From Prevotellaceae bacterium UBA1716 (GTDB taxonomy: Bacteria; Bacteroidota; Bacteroidia; Bacteroidales; Bacteroidaceae), in assembly GCA_002317225.1 (NCBI GenBank), contig DCIW01000214.1, positions 1 to 5,923 of the forward strand: DNA of 5,923 bases. Reading direction: 5' to 3'. Made by a program: the position numbers and the translations under genes. A model generated the notes under the pieces. It saw only the letters and a list, made by a program, of their open reading frames with translations, ran no database searches and had not been told where the DNA came from. Positions 1 to 5,923 of the stretch are shown piece after piece. The stretch's first letter is position 1. Every line of letters starts with the position of its first letter.

Positions 1-1240
1 TTGTTCCATCAAGATACTGACCACCCGAGTCGATAAGGAGAAGACCCTCTGCAAGCACAGGAATGTCAGTCTCCGGAGTTGGGTCGTAATGCACGATTGC
101 TCCATGATACCCATAACCCATTATGCTCTCAAAACTGATACCCATATTAAGCGGTTGCTCACGACGGTATGCTTCAAGTTTAGCGGATAGAGTCAACTCA
201 GTCTGAGGCACACCATCCTTATCTACCAACTGCTTTCCGTCCGTTGTCCCTTGTCCGTTGTCCGTTGTCATAGAAACAACCTCCTTCATCCACTTCACCA
301 TAGCTACACCATCCTTCTCATGAGCTGTGCGATACCCCTTAATTTCGGTTTCATTCTTGAACATCAGCATCATAGGGATAGGAGATGCCTTGCGCAGAGG
401 ATGCTTCACTGCAGCGTAAGTGGTATAATTAGTCTTGTCTGCATCGATAATCATTGGTAAGTCAATCGCGGAGATGCCATCAAGTATTTCATCATATTCA
501 CGAACAAGGATGTTTTCGCTCTTAAGGTATTCAAGTACAGATTCATCCAACTTCTCCTTTTTAATATATAATGTTACATCATCAGGTGTGATAATCACAT
601 AGCTTACAAGGAAAGGAGTGTAGAGGATGTCATCCGCACGGAGATTGAGAGTCCAAGCTATATCCTCAAGGAAACTGACAAGGAGAGCTTTTCCGCCCAA
701 CTTCTCGCGAATACGTGAAATCTTTGAAGTGGCACTCTCTCCCGAATACTGAAGCTGTTGCACGAACACCTTGCTAAGAGGAACAGAAGGACGGTCCTCC
801 CAAATCTCCTCGTAAGGGTCAATGTCTGTACGAACCGTAAGGCCATAAGCCTGCAGTTCGTTCTGGAGCGCTTCCACTTCGCTAACAGTATTCACCCATC
901 CATCTACAGCAACAACGCTGCCAGAAGGGAGCACGCTGCCCAACCATTCGGAGATGCTTGGAGTGCCTTCAATCTTCTCTTTCTGAAGGATGAAGTCCGA
1001 TCCGGCAAGTTGCTCGCTTGCTTGAATGAAATAGCGTGAGTCAGTCCAAAGGGCGGCCTTGTCCAATGTCACAACCGCAGTGCCCGCACTACCTGTGAAG
1101 CCGCTTATCCAACGACGCGACTTCCATCGCTCTGGCACATACTCGCCAGAATGAGGGTCTGTACTTGGAGTGATAAATGCGCTGATACCTTCTCGTTGCA
1201 TGAGAGAGCGCAAGAGTGATTCTTTATCAATTGTTGTCAT
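1..1240 (-). CDS. pepP: Aminopeptidase P (Xaa-Pro aminopeptidase, M24B), 5' part; truncated by the window edge
   Basis: This cytosolic metallopeptidase releases an N-terminal residue that precedes proline. The frame is open from ATG 1238-1240 to the left edge, giving 413 residues; three-domain family members are about 590-600 aa. The layout resembles eukaryotic XPNPEP1 more than the shorter E. coli PepP. Domain I covers about residues 1-140, with GFTGSAGTA (47-55) and LWTDSRYF (64-71). Domain II covers about 155-300, with the block DIAWTLNLR (193-201). The pita-bread catalytic domain begins near 305. Visible active-site elements are GAIVHY, whose His384 corresponds to the proton-shuttle His of XPNPEP1, and IDSGGQY, whose Asp404 (bases 29-31) is the first metal ligand. 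The second Asp, the metal-binding His and the two Glu lie outside the window. Residues 324-343 form an extra low-complexity loop encoded partly by a heptamer array. There is no Shine-Dalgarno sequence, which is normal for this phylum. The family call is firm; the symbol is family-level only. Confidence 0.93.
   Translation of the reverse strand, partial: MTTIDKESLLRSLMQREGISAFITPSTDPHSGEYVPERWKSRRWISGFTGSAGTAVVTLDKAALWTDSRYFIQASEQLAGSDFILQKEKIEGTPSISEWLGSVLPSGSVVAVDGWVNTVSEVEALQNELQAYGLTVRTDIDPYEEIWEDRPSVPLSKVFVQQLQYSGESATSKISRIREKLGGKALLVSFLEDIAWTLNLRADDILYTPFLVSYVIITPDDVTLYIKKEKLDESVLEYLKSENILVREYDEILDGISAIDLPMIIDADKTNYTTYAAVKHPLRKASPIPMMLMFKNETEIKGYRTAHEKDGVAMVKWMKEVVSMTTDNGQGTTDGKQLVDKDGVPQTELTLSAKLEAYRREQPLNMGISFESIMGYGYHGAIVHYDPTPETDIPVLAEGLLLIDSGGQYLDGT
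240..267. repeat. Heptamer tandem array (4 x 7 bp) inside the aminopeptidase gene
   Basis: Four head-to-tail heptamers read TCCGTTG, TCCCTTG, TCCGTTG, TCCGTTG on the plus strand; only the second unit has a mismatch. On the coding (minus) strand they specify residues 325-334, part of the Thr/Asp/Gly/Gln-rich loop TTDNGQGTTDG. The loop lies between the helix holding KWMKEVV and the block TELTLSAKLEAYRREQ. Related aminopeptidases, such as human XPNPEP1, have a much shorter connection there. Because 7 is not a multiple of 3, gain or loss of one unit would shift the reading frame. Confidence 0.85.
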
Positions 1241-1282
1241 TTGTTTATTGCAAATTATAGTGTTTTAGTTGTTTTTCAAACG

Positions 1283-1290
1283 CAAATATA
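1283..1290 (-). promoter_or_regulatory. Putative -7 box for the aminopeptidase gene
   Basis: On the minus strand this reads TATATTTG, an exact fit to the Bacteroidota -7 consensus TAnnTTTG. It lies 42 bp upstream of the ATG at 1240. I see no good TTTG at the expected -33 spacing; the region holds only a TTATG-like match near 1311-1315. A weaker alternative is TATAATTTG, with one base too many between TA and TTTG, at about 1251-1259. It has a TTTG near 1277-1280 upstream but would leave almost no leader. Confidence 0.55.
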
Positions 1291-1327
1291 CATCTTTTTT
1301 CATACTTAGTCATAATTTTTCGCCTTC

Positions 1328-1362
1328 TTTGTTGTTTAATAGAAAATAAAAAGATAAATTTG
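1328..1362 (+). promoter_or_regulatory. Bacteroidota-type promoter of malate dehydrogenase
   Basis: The -33 region reads TTTGTTG (1328-1334) and the -7 box reads TAAATTTG (1355-1362), fitting TAnnTTTG. There are 20 bp between TTG (1332-1334) and the -7 box, which is the usual spacing. Transcription would start near 1369 and leave a leader of about 57 nt before ATG 1426. This rules out the longer frame that could be opened with TTG at 1360, since that codon lies inside the -7 box. Confidence 0.75.
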
Positions 1363-1425
1363 CCGAAAGATTGTGAGAAAAGCACTCACTATGAGACATT
1401 AATTATAACTAAAATATATTTTATT

Positions 1426-2418
1426 ATGGCATTCTTAACAGACGAAAAACTCGTTATCGTTGGAGCCGGCGGTATGATCGGTTCAAACATGGTTCAATCA
1501 GTACTTATGCTTGGTCTTACTCCAAACATTTGTCTTTATGATATCTACGAACCAGGTGTTCACGGTGTTTATGACGAAATGTGTCACTGCGCTTTCCCAG
1601 GTGCAAACATCTCTTATACAGTTGATCCAGCTGAGGCATTCACAGGTGCAAAGTACATCATCTCTTCAGGTGGTGCTCCACGTAAGGAAGGTATGACTCG
1701 TGAGGACCTCCTCAAGGGTAACTGCCAGATTGCTGCTGATTTCGGTGAGAACATCAAGAAGTATTGTCCAGATGTTAAGCACGTTGTGGTTATCTTCAAC
1801 CCAGCTGACGTTACTGCTCTTACAGCTCTTATCCACTCAGGTTTGAAGCCAAATCAGTTGACTTCACTTGCAGCACTCGACTCTACTCGTCTCCAGCAGC
1901 AGCTTGCTCAGGAGTTCAAGGTACAGCAGGATAAGGTTACTGACGCTTACACTTACGGTGGTCACGGTGAGCAGATGGCAGTATTCGCATCAAAGGCTAA
2001 GATCGATGGCAAGCCACTCGCTGAGCTTCCACTCTCTGCTGAGCGTTGGGCTGAAATCAAGCACATGACAACTCAGGGCGGTTCAAACATCATCAAGCTT
2101 CGTGGCCGTTCTTCATTCCAGAGCCCAGCTTACCAGGCAGTGAAGATGATCGAAGGCGCTATGGGTGGTGAACCATTCACTTGGCCTGCTGGTTGCTATG
2201 TAAATTGCGACAAGTGCGGTTACAAGAACGTTATGATGGCTATGCCTACTACAATCGATAAGGATGGCGTTCACTTCACAGCTCCTGAAGGAACTGAAGA
2301 AGAAATGGCTGCTCTCCAGGCTTCATACGAGCACCTCCAGAAGATGCGCGACGAAATCATCAGTCTCGGTATCATTCCTGCAGTTTCTGAGTGGGCTACA
2401 GAGAACCCAAACCTCTAA
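1426..2418 (+). CDS. mdh: NAD-dependent malate dehydrogenase (LDH/MDH superfamily), 330 aa
   Basis: The enzyme interconverts malate and oxaloacetate with NAD(H) in the cytosol; in fermenting Bacteroidales this serves the reductive branch toward fumarate and succinate. The Rossmann glycine motif is GAGGMIGSN (13-21), and Asp39 ends the second strand, where it would contact the NAD ribose. The mobile loop APRKEGMTR (84-92) aligns with ARKPGMDR of E. coli Mdh, so Arg86 and Arg92 match its Arg81 and Arg87 and favour malate over lactate. NPADV (125-129), LDSTR with Asp152 and Arg155, and GGHGE with catalytic His180 complete the active site. A C-terminal extension makes it longer than the ~312-aa common Mdh. 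The ATG at 1426 gives MAFLTDEKLVIVGAGG, a natural family N-terminus, downstream of a good promoter. The gene ends in tandem TAA TAA and has its own terminator. Codons are regular, as in highly expressed genes. Malate specificity is inferred from the loop. Confidence 0.94.
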   Translation: MAFLTDEKLVIVGAGGMIGSNMVQSVLMLGLTPNICLYDIYEPGVHGVYDEMCHCAFPGANISYTVDPAEAFTGAKYIISSGGAPRKEGMTREDLLKGNCQIAADFGENIKKYCPDVKHVVVIFNPADVTALTALIHSGLKPNQLTSLAALDSTRLQQQLAQEFKVQQDKVTDAYTYGGHGEQMAVFASKAKIDGKPLAELPLSAERWAEIKHMTTQGGSNIIKLRGRSSFQSPAYQAVKMIEGAMGGEPFTWPAGCYVNCDKCGYKNVMMAMPTTIDKDGVHFTAPEGTEEEMAALQASYEHLQKMRDEIISLGIIPAVSEWATENPNL

Positions 2419-2435
2419 TAACCCACAATTCCTTG

Positions 2436-2470
2436 CTCAAAGCTCATTACTCTTAACTAATAACTCAAAA
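2436..2470. repeat. Degenerate heptamer array between mdh and its terminator
   Basis: Five consecutive 7-bp words read CTCAAAG, CTCATTA, CTCTTAA, CTAATAA, CTCAAAA. Each begins with CT, four of the five with CTC, and all are A/T-rich afterwards. The array starts 17 bp after the stop codons of mdh and its last A run merges into the terminator's A tract. The periodicity is visible but the units are degenerate, so this is less certain than the other two arrays. Confidence 0.55.
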
Positions 2471-2503
2471 AGGGTCGCATAGCACAATCTATGCGGCCTT
2501 TTT
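2467..2503 (+). terminator. Intrinsic terminator of mdh
   Basis: The stem GGTCGCATAG (2473-2482) pairs with CTATGCGGCC (2489-2498) over ten base pairs, with one G-U pair and a six-base CACAAT loop. A T run follows (2499-2503) and an A run precedes it, extending the helix with A-U pairs. The symmetric A and T tracts would also let it work in reverse. It separates mdh from the outer-membrane gene transcriptionally, and an ATG inside it (2491) cannot be a sensible start for the next gene. Confidence 0.9.
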
Positions 2504-2535
2504 CATGTCTTTACCCCACGAAGAGCGTTAATATG

Positions 2536-2554
2536 ATATTATTTTTAATAATAT
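2536..2554. repeat. AT-only inverted repeat upstream of the barrel-protein promoter
   Basis: ATATTATT (2536-2543) is followed by TTT and then its perfect reverse complement AATAATAT (2547-2554). The repeat ends 13 bp before the -33 box. It could be an operator, an UP-like AT tract, or chance in an AT-rich spacer; nothing visible decides between them. Confidence 0.35.
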
Positions 2555-2567
2555 ATCAAGAATATAT

Positions 2568-2598
2568 TTTGCCATTCAAGAAATATTTGATATTTTTG
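2568..2598 (+). promoter_or_regulatory. Bacteroidota-type promoter of the barrel protein gene
   Basis: TTTG (2568-2571) and TATTTTTG (2591-2598) match the -33 TTTG and -7 TAnnTTTG boxes with an ideal 19-bp spacer. Transcription would start near 2604, leaving a leader of about 33 nt before ATG 2638. This supports the short start and rules out the upstream in-frame ATG at 2491. Confidence 0.8.
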
Positions 2599-2637
2599 CA
2601 CAATAATTACACAGATAAAAGAAAATCAAGAGAAAAT

Positions 2638-3849
2638 ATGAAGAAATTATTATCATCTCTCGCACTTGTAGGTTTGATGCTTTTGCCAACAAGTGTTCTT
2701 GCTCAGAACAGCAGCAAGAAGTGGAAACCATACGGATTTGTGCAGTATCAGTTGGGTGTGGGAACTACATTTACTAATGTTCGTGCCAACAACCTTCTCC
2801 AACCTACAATGACATTTGGTGTAGGTTACCGACCAATTCAGGAACTTGCACTTCGTTTCAATATGAATGGATTTTGGTCAAAGGGCGGATTCCGCAGCAT
2901 CGATGACCGTTATTTATATAAGTATGCGACTGGTGATTTTGATCTCCTCTTCAGCGTGCCAGACCTTATCAAGAAGGATGCAAACCGTAAGTGGGACTTG
3001 TTCCTTGTTGCTGGTATTGGTGTCAACTATGCTTGGGGCAACAATATTGCTTCGCTCCCTCTCGAAAATGTGACTGAAGACATCAGCAATATTTGGGGCG
3101 ATGGATTGAAGCAAGTGGACAACTGGGGCACAAACTTCAGAGTTGGTCTTGCTGCCGATTACATCATCAATCGCCATTTCAGTTTTGGTGCTGAGATTGA
3201 TATGAATCCTTATGGTGACGATTTCAACGCTAAGTTCGGCAGAGCAAAGAGCCGCGACTGGATGCTCACAGCACAGTTGTCGTTGACTTATAAATTTGGT
3301 AATAAAGATAAGGTCGTAGAAGAACCATACGTTAAGCCTGTAGAACCAAAGAAACCTGAGCCTGTTGTGGTGAAGACCACTATCCGTCTTGATGACAAGA
3401 GTCTCGAAGGTCAAGGAAATTATCGTGTTGCTGAATACGATCCTAACACAAGTGCAACTTCGAAGAAGATGCTCGATGATATGGCTCGCCAGATTCAGTC
3501 CGAATGTGCTCCTTACATTAAGGAAGGTGGAAAGGTTGATATCATCTTTACTGGTAGTGCCGATGCTATTCCTGTGCTTGGAATCAAGTATAACGGAACC
3601 GATGTTCACGACCTTCCAGTCAATGTTTATGGAACTCCTCTCACTATGACACTCACAAAGGAAGCAGGAATCAAGACCAACGAACAACTTGCTCTTGCTC
3701 GTGCTCTCAAGGCTAAGGACTATGTTTACCAGACAGTTCAGGGACTTAGCTCAATGCAGACTAACAACTTCTATAATGTGAAAGTGTCTGATCAGCGTGG
3801 TGTTGAATATCGTACAGTGGATGTCGAATTCATTTTCTACGGTAAGTAG
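2638..3849 (+). CDS. Outer-membrane beta-barrel protein with divergent OmpA-like C-terminal domain, 403 aa
   Basis: A predicted outer-membrane protein. Residues 1-22 are a signal peptide (MKK, a hydrophobic core, then SVLA) with signal peptidase I cleavage before Gln23, as the Bacteroidetes Q-rule describes (the N-terminal Gln becomes pyroglutamate). There is no lipobox Cys. Residues 31-220 show alternating, aromatic-edged strands (YGFVQYQLGVG, TMTFGVGYRP, LALRFNMNGFW, WDLFLVAGIGVNYAWG, NFRVGLAADYII, FSFGAEIDMNPYG, WMLTAQLSLTYKFG), consistent with an 8-stranded OmpA-type barrel. A Pro/Glu/Lys/Val linker (226-246) follows. Residues 247-403 resemble OmpA_C: VDIIFTGSADA with Asp309, NEQLALARALKAKDYV with Arg355, and a final strand around Arg392. 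Asp309 and Arg355 would match the two residues that bind diaminopimelate of peptidoglycan, but about 46 residues separate them instead of about 15. The barrel call is solid; the peptidoglycan role is inferred. It is probably co-transcribed with the next gene. Confidence 0.85.
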   Translation: MKKLLSSLALVGLMLLPTSVLAQNSSKKWKPYGFVQYQLGVGTTFTNVRANNLLQPTMTFGVGYRPIQELALRFNMNGFWSKGGFRSIDDRYLYKYATGDFDLLFSVPDLIKKDANRKWDLFLVAGIGVNYAWGNNIASLPLENVTEDISNIWGDGLKQVDNWGTNFRVGLAADYIINRHFSFGAEIDMNPYGDDFNAKFGRAKSRDWMLTAQLSLTYKFGNKDKVVEEPYVKPVEPKKPEPVVVKTTIRLDDKSLEGQGNYRVAEYDPNTSATSKKMLDDMARQIQSECAPYIKEGGKVDIIFTGSADAIPVLGIKYNGTDVHDLPVNVYGTPLTMTLTKEAGIKTNEQLALARALKAKDYVYQTVQGLSSMQTNNFYNVKVSDQRGVEYRTVDVEFIFYGK

Positions 3850-3855
3850 GATTTC

Positions 3856-3887
3856 GAGGTTAGTGGTTAGAGGTTAGTGGTTAGAGG
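3856..3887. repeat. Heptamer array (two exact 14-bp units plus a partial) in the barrel-tamB gap
   Basis: The 14-mer GAGGTTAGTGGTTA occurs twice without mismatch (3856-3869, 3870-3883) and is followed by GAGG (3884-3887). Each 14-mer is two near-identical heptamers, GAGGTTA and GTGGTTA. The array begins six bases after the stop of the barrel gene and its last partial unit is the core of the Shine-Dalgarno-like sequence of the next gene. Read on the minus strand it is made of CTCTAAC and CACTAAC words, similar in style to the array after mdh. Confidence 0.9.
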
Positions 3888-3890
3888 AGA
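3883..3890 (+). promoter_or_regulatory. Shine-Dalgarno-like AGAGGAGA before the TTG start
   Basis: A purine run containing GGAG lies nine bases before TTG 3900. Such sites are uncommon in Bacteroidota, where most genes lack a Shine-Dalgarno sequence and start within A/T-rich leaders. Here it accompanies a weak start codon and is partly formed by the last unit of the heptamer array. Use by the ribosome is an inference. Confidence 0.45.
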
Positions 3891-3899
3891 ATCGAATAA

Positions 3900-5923
3900 T
3901 TGAAGAAATTCGGCAAACATACAATTCTTGGTTGGAGTTGGCGTGCCCTTTTGGTGGGTGTGCTAACTCCAATTGTGTTGTTTGCTCTCCTTGCCATCCT
4001 TATCTATTGCCCTCCTGTGCAGAAGTGGGCGGTTGACAAAGCAGCCGAGAAGTTGAGCGAAGAGATGGGAATGGATGTGACCGTCGAAAGTGTCCGACTC
4101 AAGTTTCCTCTCGACCTCTCCATGGGCGGTATGCTTGCCATTCAGGAAGGAGATACCGTGCTCAACGCAGAGGAATTGCGACTGAGTGTTCAGGTGCGAC
4201 CATTACTTGACAAGCAGATAAATGTGGACGATATTCTGCTTCGAAATGCAGATGTCAATACTCGCGAACTTATTGATGCCGTTCTTATCAAAGGACATAT
4301 AGGAGAACTCCAGGCATATACTCATGGGGTGAACCTCAACGAACAACTCGTCACGGTTAACAAGCTCGACCTAAAGAATTCGGACATCTTCCTTGCCTTG
4401 CCCGACACCGTTCCTCCCGACACAACCGAGACCGAACCATCAAAGTTGAAACTCGATTTTCAAGATATCAAGTTCAATTCGGTCAAGTTTGCCCTTGCCC
4501 TTGCCCAAGATAAGGGTTATAGCGTGAAAGACCTTTGCAAGCAAAAGGACATACCAAAATACATCGACACTTCGTTTGGAGATGCAAAGTGCCGTGCTTT
4601 TGTTGATATCGAAAATAGTGCTTATACTGTCAACGACCTATCAGTTGAGAATGGATTGGCAAAGGTTGATAACTCTGCAAATCTGACTGATGTCTCGCTC
4701 AAGTGCGATTCCATCTGTTATTCCGACCCTATGAATCTTTATGTTGGAATCAAGAAGCTTAAGGGTAAGGAAGAGTGTGGAATCGATTTCAAGGATGTTA
4801 GTGGTGTGGTTCGTATGGATTCAGTCAATCTTTATATCGACCAACTAAATGTGCTTACTGATGACTCTCAGATAAATGCCGACATGACAATGGATTGGAC
4901 CACTTGGGACGATGAGAATCCAGGCATTATGCAACTCGACCTAAAGTCCGTAATGGACAAGTCGGATGTGATGGCAATCACACGATATGTGGATAGATTT
5001 CTCGACAAAGACTCTAAACTTGATGCAGTCCGTGAACTTGCTCAAGAATATCTCCCAAACACTCCAACTCCTCTCAACGTGAGGGTGACAGGTAATCTCA
5101 ACGACCTCTATTTCAACGATATTCAGACCAACCTCAAGGGCATAGGTCGTCTCGAAGGTTCCGTCCGAATGCGAGGTGATGATATATCTACCAAACTTCG
5201 TGGCAATCTCATTGGTGGAGATGCTTTGGTAAGTGGTTCGTACAATATGAACGACGAATCTTACGATGTAGACTTGACTCTCAACGACTTCAACGTAAAC
5301 AAATATGCTGATGTGGGTGAGCGAACTCGTCTTACTGGTATGGTTCATGCCAAAGGCAAAGGCTTCGACCCTTATTCGCCTTCCACAAGAATAAATGCTC
5401 ATGCCGATATAAAGAAGGGATGCTATGGAAAGGTTGACCTCAGTTCGGTAGTAGCTGACATTGCATTGAAGAACTCGCTCCTTAACGTAAATGCATCTTG
5501 CAACAACAAGCAGTTGAAGACCGATTTCTGCCTTGCCGGAGTTTTGAAGAAAGGGGTTATTGATGGAAGTCTTGATATCGAACTACCATTTGCTGACTTG
5601 CAGGCAATGGGGTATAGCGACGATGTGCTTACCGTCAACACTCGTGGCCAGATGGATTTCTATAGCAACCTCGACGATGTCTTCCGCATTGACAGTTATA
5701 TGAACGGACTCGACATTCAGATGGGCAAAGACCGCATTAAGACTGTCGACTTCGATCTTTATGCAGAGACCGACCGCAAGCAAACCATTGCCCAACTTAC
5801 AACCGGCGACCTTTCGTTCGATTTCAATGCCCCTTATAATCTCTTCACTCTCAAGGATAAATGGGACAAGATGAGCAAGGTGGCAGACAAGCAAATGAAG
5901 AATCACGATGTCAATCTCGATCG
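3900..5923 (+). CDS. tamB: TamB/AsmA-like translocation and assembly protein, N-terminal 674 residues; truncated by the window edge
   Basis: TamB-type proteins are anchored in the inner membrane and cross the periplasm as a long hydrophobic-grooved beta structure, thought to carry phospholipids or aid outer-membrane protein assembly. The frame is open to the right edge; Bacteroidota members usually exceed 1,400 aa, so over half is missing, including the DUF490 C-terminus that would confirm the family. One membrane segment spans about 16-37, after a basic N-terminus. The following block PPVQKWAVDKAAEKLSEEMGMDVTV leads into KFPLDLSMGGM, VLNAEELRLSVQVRPLL and VDDILLRNADVNT, the usual opening of Bacteroidota TamB. 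A Pro/Thr/Glu linker lies at 168-181, and repetitive beta-rich sequence fills the rest. TTG 3900 is chosen because TAA (3897-3899) directly precedes it and the next in-frame ATG falls after the membrane segment. The 50-bp gap to the barrel gene has no terminator or TAnnTTTG box, suggesting an operon. A large AsmA-family protein is the alternative. Confidence 0.85.
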   Translation, partial: MKKFGKHTILGWSWRALLVGVLTPIVLFALLAILIYCPPVQKWAVDKAAEKLSEEMGMDVTVESVRLKFPLDLSMGGMLAIQEGDTVLNAEELRLSVQVRPLLDKQINVDDILLRNADVNTRELIDAVLIKGHIGELQAYTHGVNLNEQLVTVNKLDLKNSDIFLALPDTVPPDTTETEPSKLKLDFQDIKFNSVKFALALAQDKGYSVKDLCKQKDIPKYIDTSFGDAKCRAFVDIENSAYTVNDLSVENGLAKVDNSANLTDVSLKCDSICYSDPMNLYVGIKKLKGKEECGIDFKDVSGVVRMDSVNLYIDQLNVLTDDSQINADMTMDWTTWDDENPGIMQLDLKSVMDKSDVMAITRYVDRFLDKDSKLDAVRELAQEYLPNTPTPLNVRVTGNLNDLYFNDIQTNLKGIGRLEGSVRMRGDDISTKLRGNLIGGDALVSGSYNMNDESYDVDLTLNDFNVNKYADVGERTRLTGMVHAKGKGFDPYSPSTRINAHADIKKGCYGKVDLSSVVADIALKNSLLNVNASCNNKQLKTDFCLAGVLKKGVIDGSLDIELPFADLQAMGYSDDVLTVNTRGQMDFYSNLDDVFRIDSYMNGLDIQMGKDRIKTVDFDLYAETDRKQTIAQLTTGDLSFDFNAPYNLFTLKDKWDKMSKVADKQMKNHDVNLD

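Noticed and set aside
251..1039. Short open frames on both strands (plus 251-460, plus 758-1039, minus 658-846) within the aminopeptidase region
   Set aside because: The minus-strand aminopeptidase frame is continuous across the whole region with family motifs in order, so these are out-of-frame shadows.
1360..1425. N-terminal extension of malate dehydrogenase from TTG 1360
   Set aside because: The TTG lies inside the -7 promoter box, the 22 extra residues do not resemble the family, and ATG 1426 gives the expected N-terminus.
2491..2637. N-terminal extension of the barrel protein from ATG 2491
   Set aside because: It begins in the terminator stem and runs through the promoter. ATG 2638 gives a classic signal peptide at the right distance from the promoter.
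2914..3687. A 257-codon open frame on the minus strand opposite the barrel gene
   Set aside because: It is antisense to a gene with a signal peptide, clear strands and a strong promoter. Its translation shows no recognisable domain and it has no TAnnTTTG promoter of its own that I can see. It is explained as a codon-bias shadow.
2436..3887. CRISPR or attachment-site interpretation of the short arrays
   Set aside because: The units are contiguous 7- or 14-mers without spacers, there are no cas genes, and no integrase, transposase or tRNA is present in the window.
4941..5906. Three open frames of 72-153 codons on the minus strand opposite tamB
   Set aside because: They lie within a continuous TamB-like coding frame on the plus strand, their translations look like random composition, and they have no promoter or operon context.

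Overview
The window looks like a stretch of a Bacteroidales chromosome, probably Prevotellaceae (Prevotella/Segatella-like). Three lines of evidence support this. The promoters match the Bacteroidota type (TTTG/TTG at about -33, TAnnTTTG at about -7). The outer-membrane protein has a signal peptide followed directly by Gln, as in the Bacteroidetes 'Q-rule'. The gene families (three-domain aminopeptidase P, the ~330-aa malate dehydrogenase, a TamB/AsmA-like giant) also have the sequence style of that order. Genus is an inference only.

Layout, left to right. Bases 1-1240 (minus strand) hold the first 413 codons of an aminopeptidase P; its C-terminal catalytic half runs off the left edge. Bases 1241-1425 are a divergent promoter region serving this gene and the malate dehydrogenase gene (1426-2418, plus). 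That gene ends in tandem stops, a degenerate heptamer array and a strong intrinsic terminator (2467-2503). A new promoter (2568-2598) drives a 403-aa outer-membrane beta-barrel protein with an OmpA-like C-terminal domain (2638-3849). Only 50 bp later, with no visible terminator or promoter between, a TTG-started TamB/AsmA-like periplasmic protein begins (3900) and runs off the right edge.

Functionally there are two housekeeping metabolic genes (peptide turnover, malate/oxaloacetate interconversion) and a two-gene envelope unit (outer-membrane barrel with a possible peptidoglycan-binding tail, plus an inner-membrane-anchored TamB-like protein). The latter two are probably co-transcribed.

I see no new defence, mobile or RNA system here. 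The most unusual signal is a set of three unrelated-looking, short, 7-bp-periodic arrays: one inside the aminopeptidase coding sequence (240-267), one between mdh and its terminator (2436-2470), and one in the barrel-tamB gap (3856-3887), where its end forms part of a Shine-Dalgarno-like sequence for the TTG start. No stretch over 300 bases lacks a gene.
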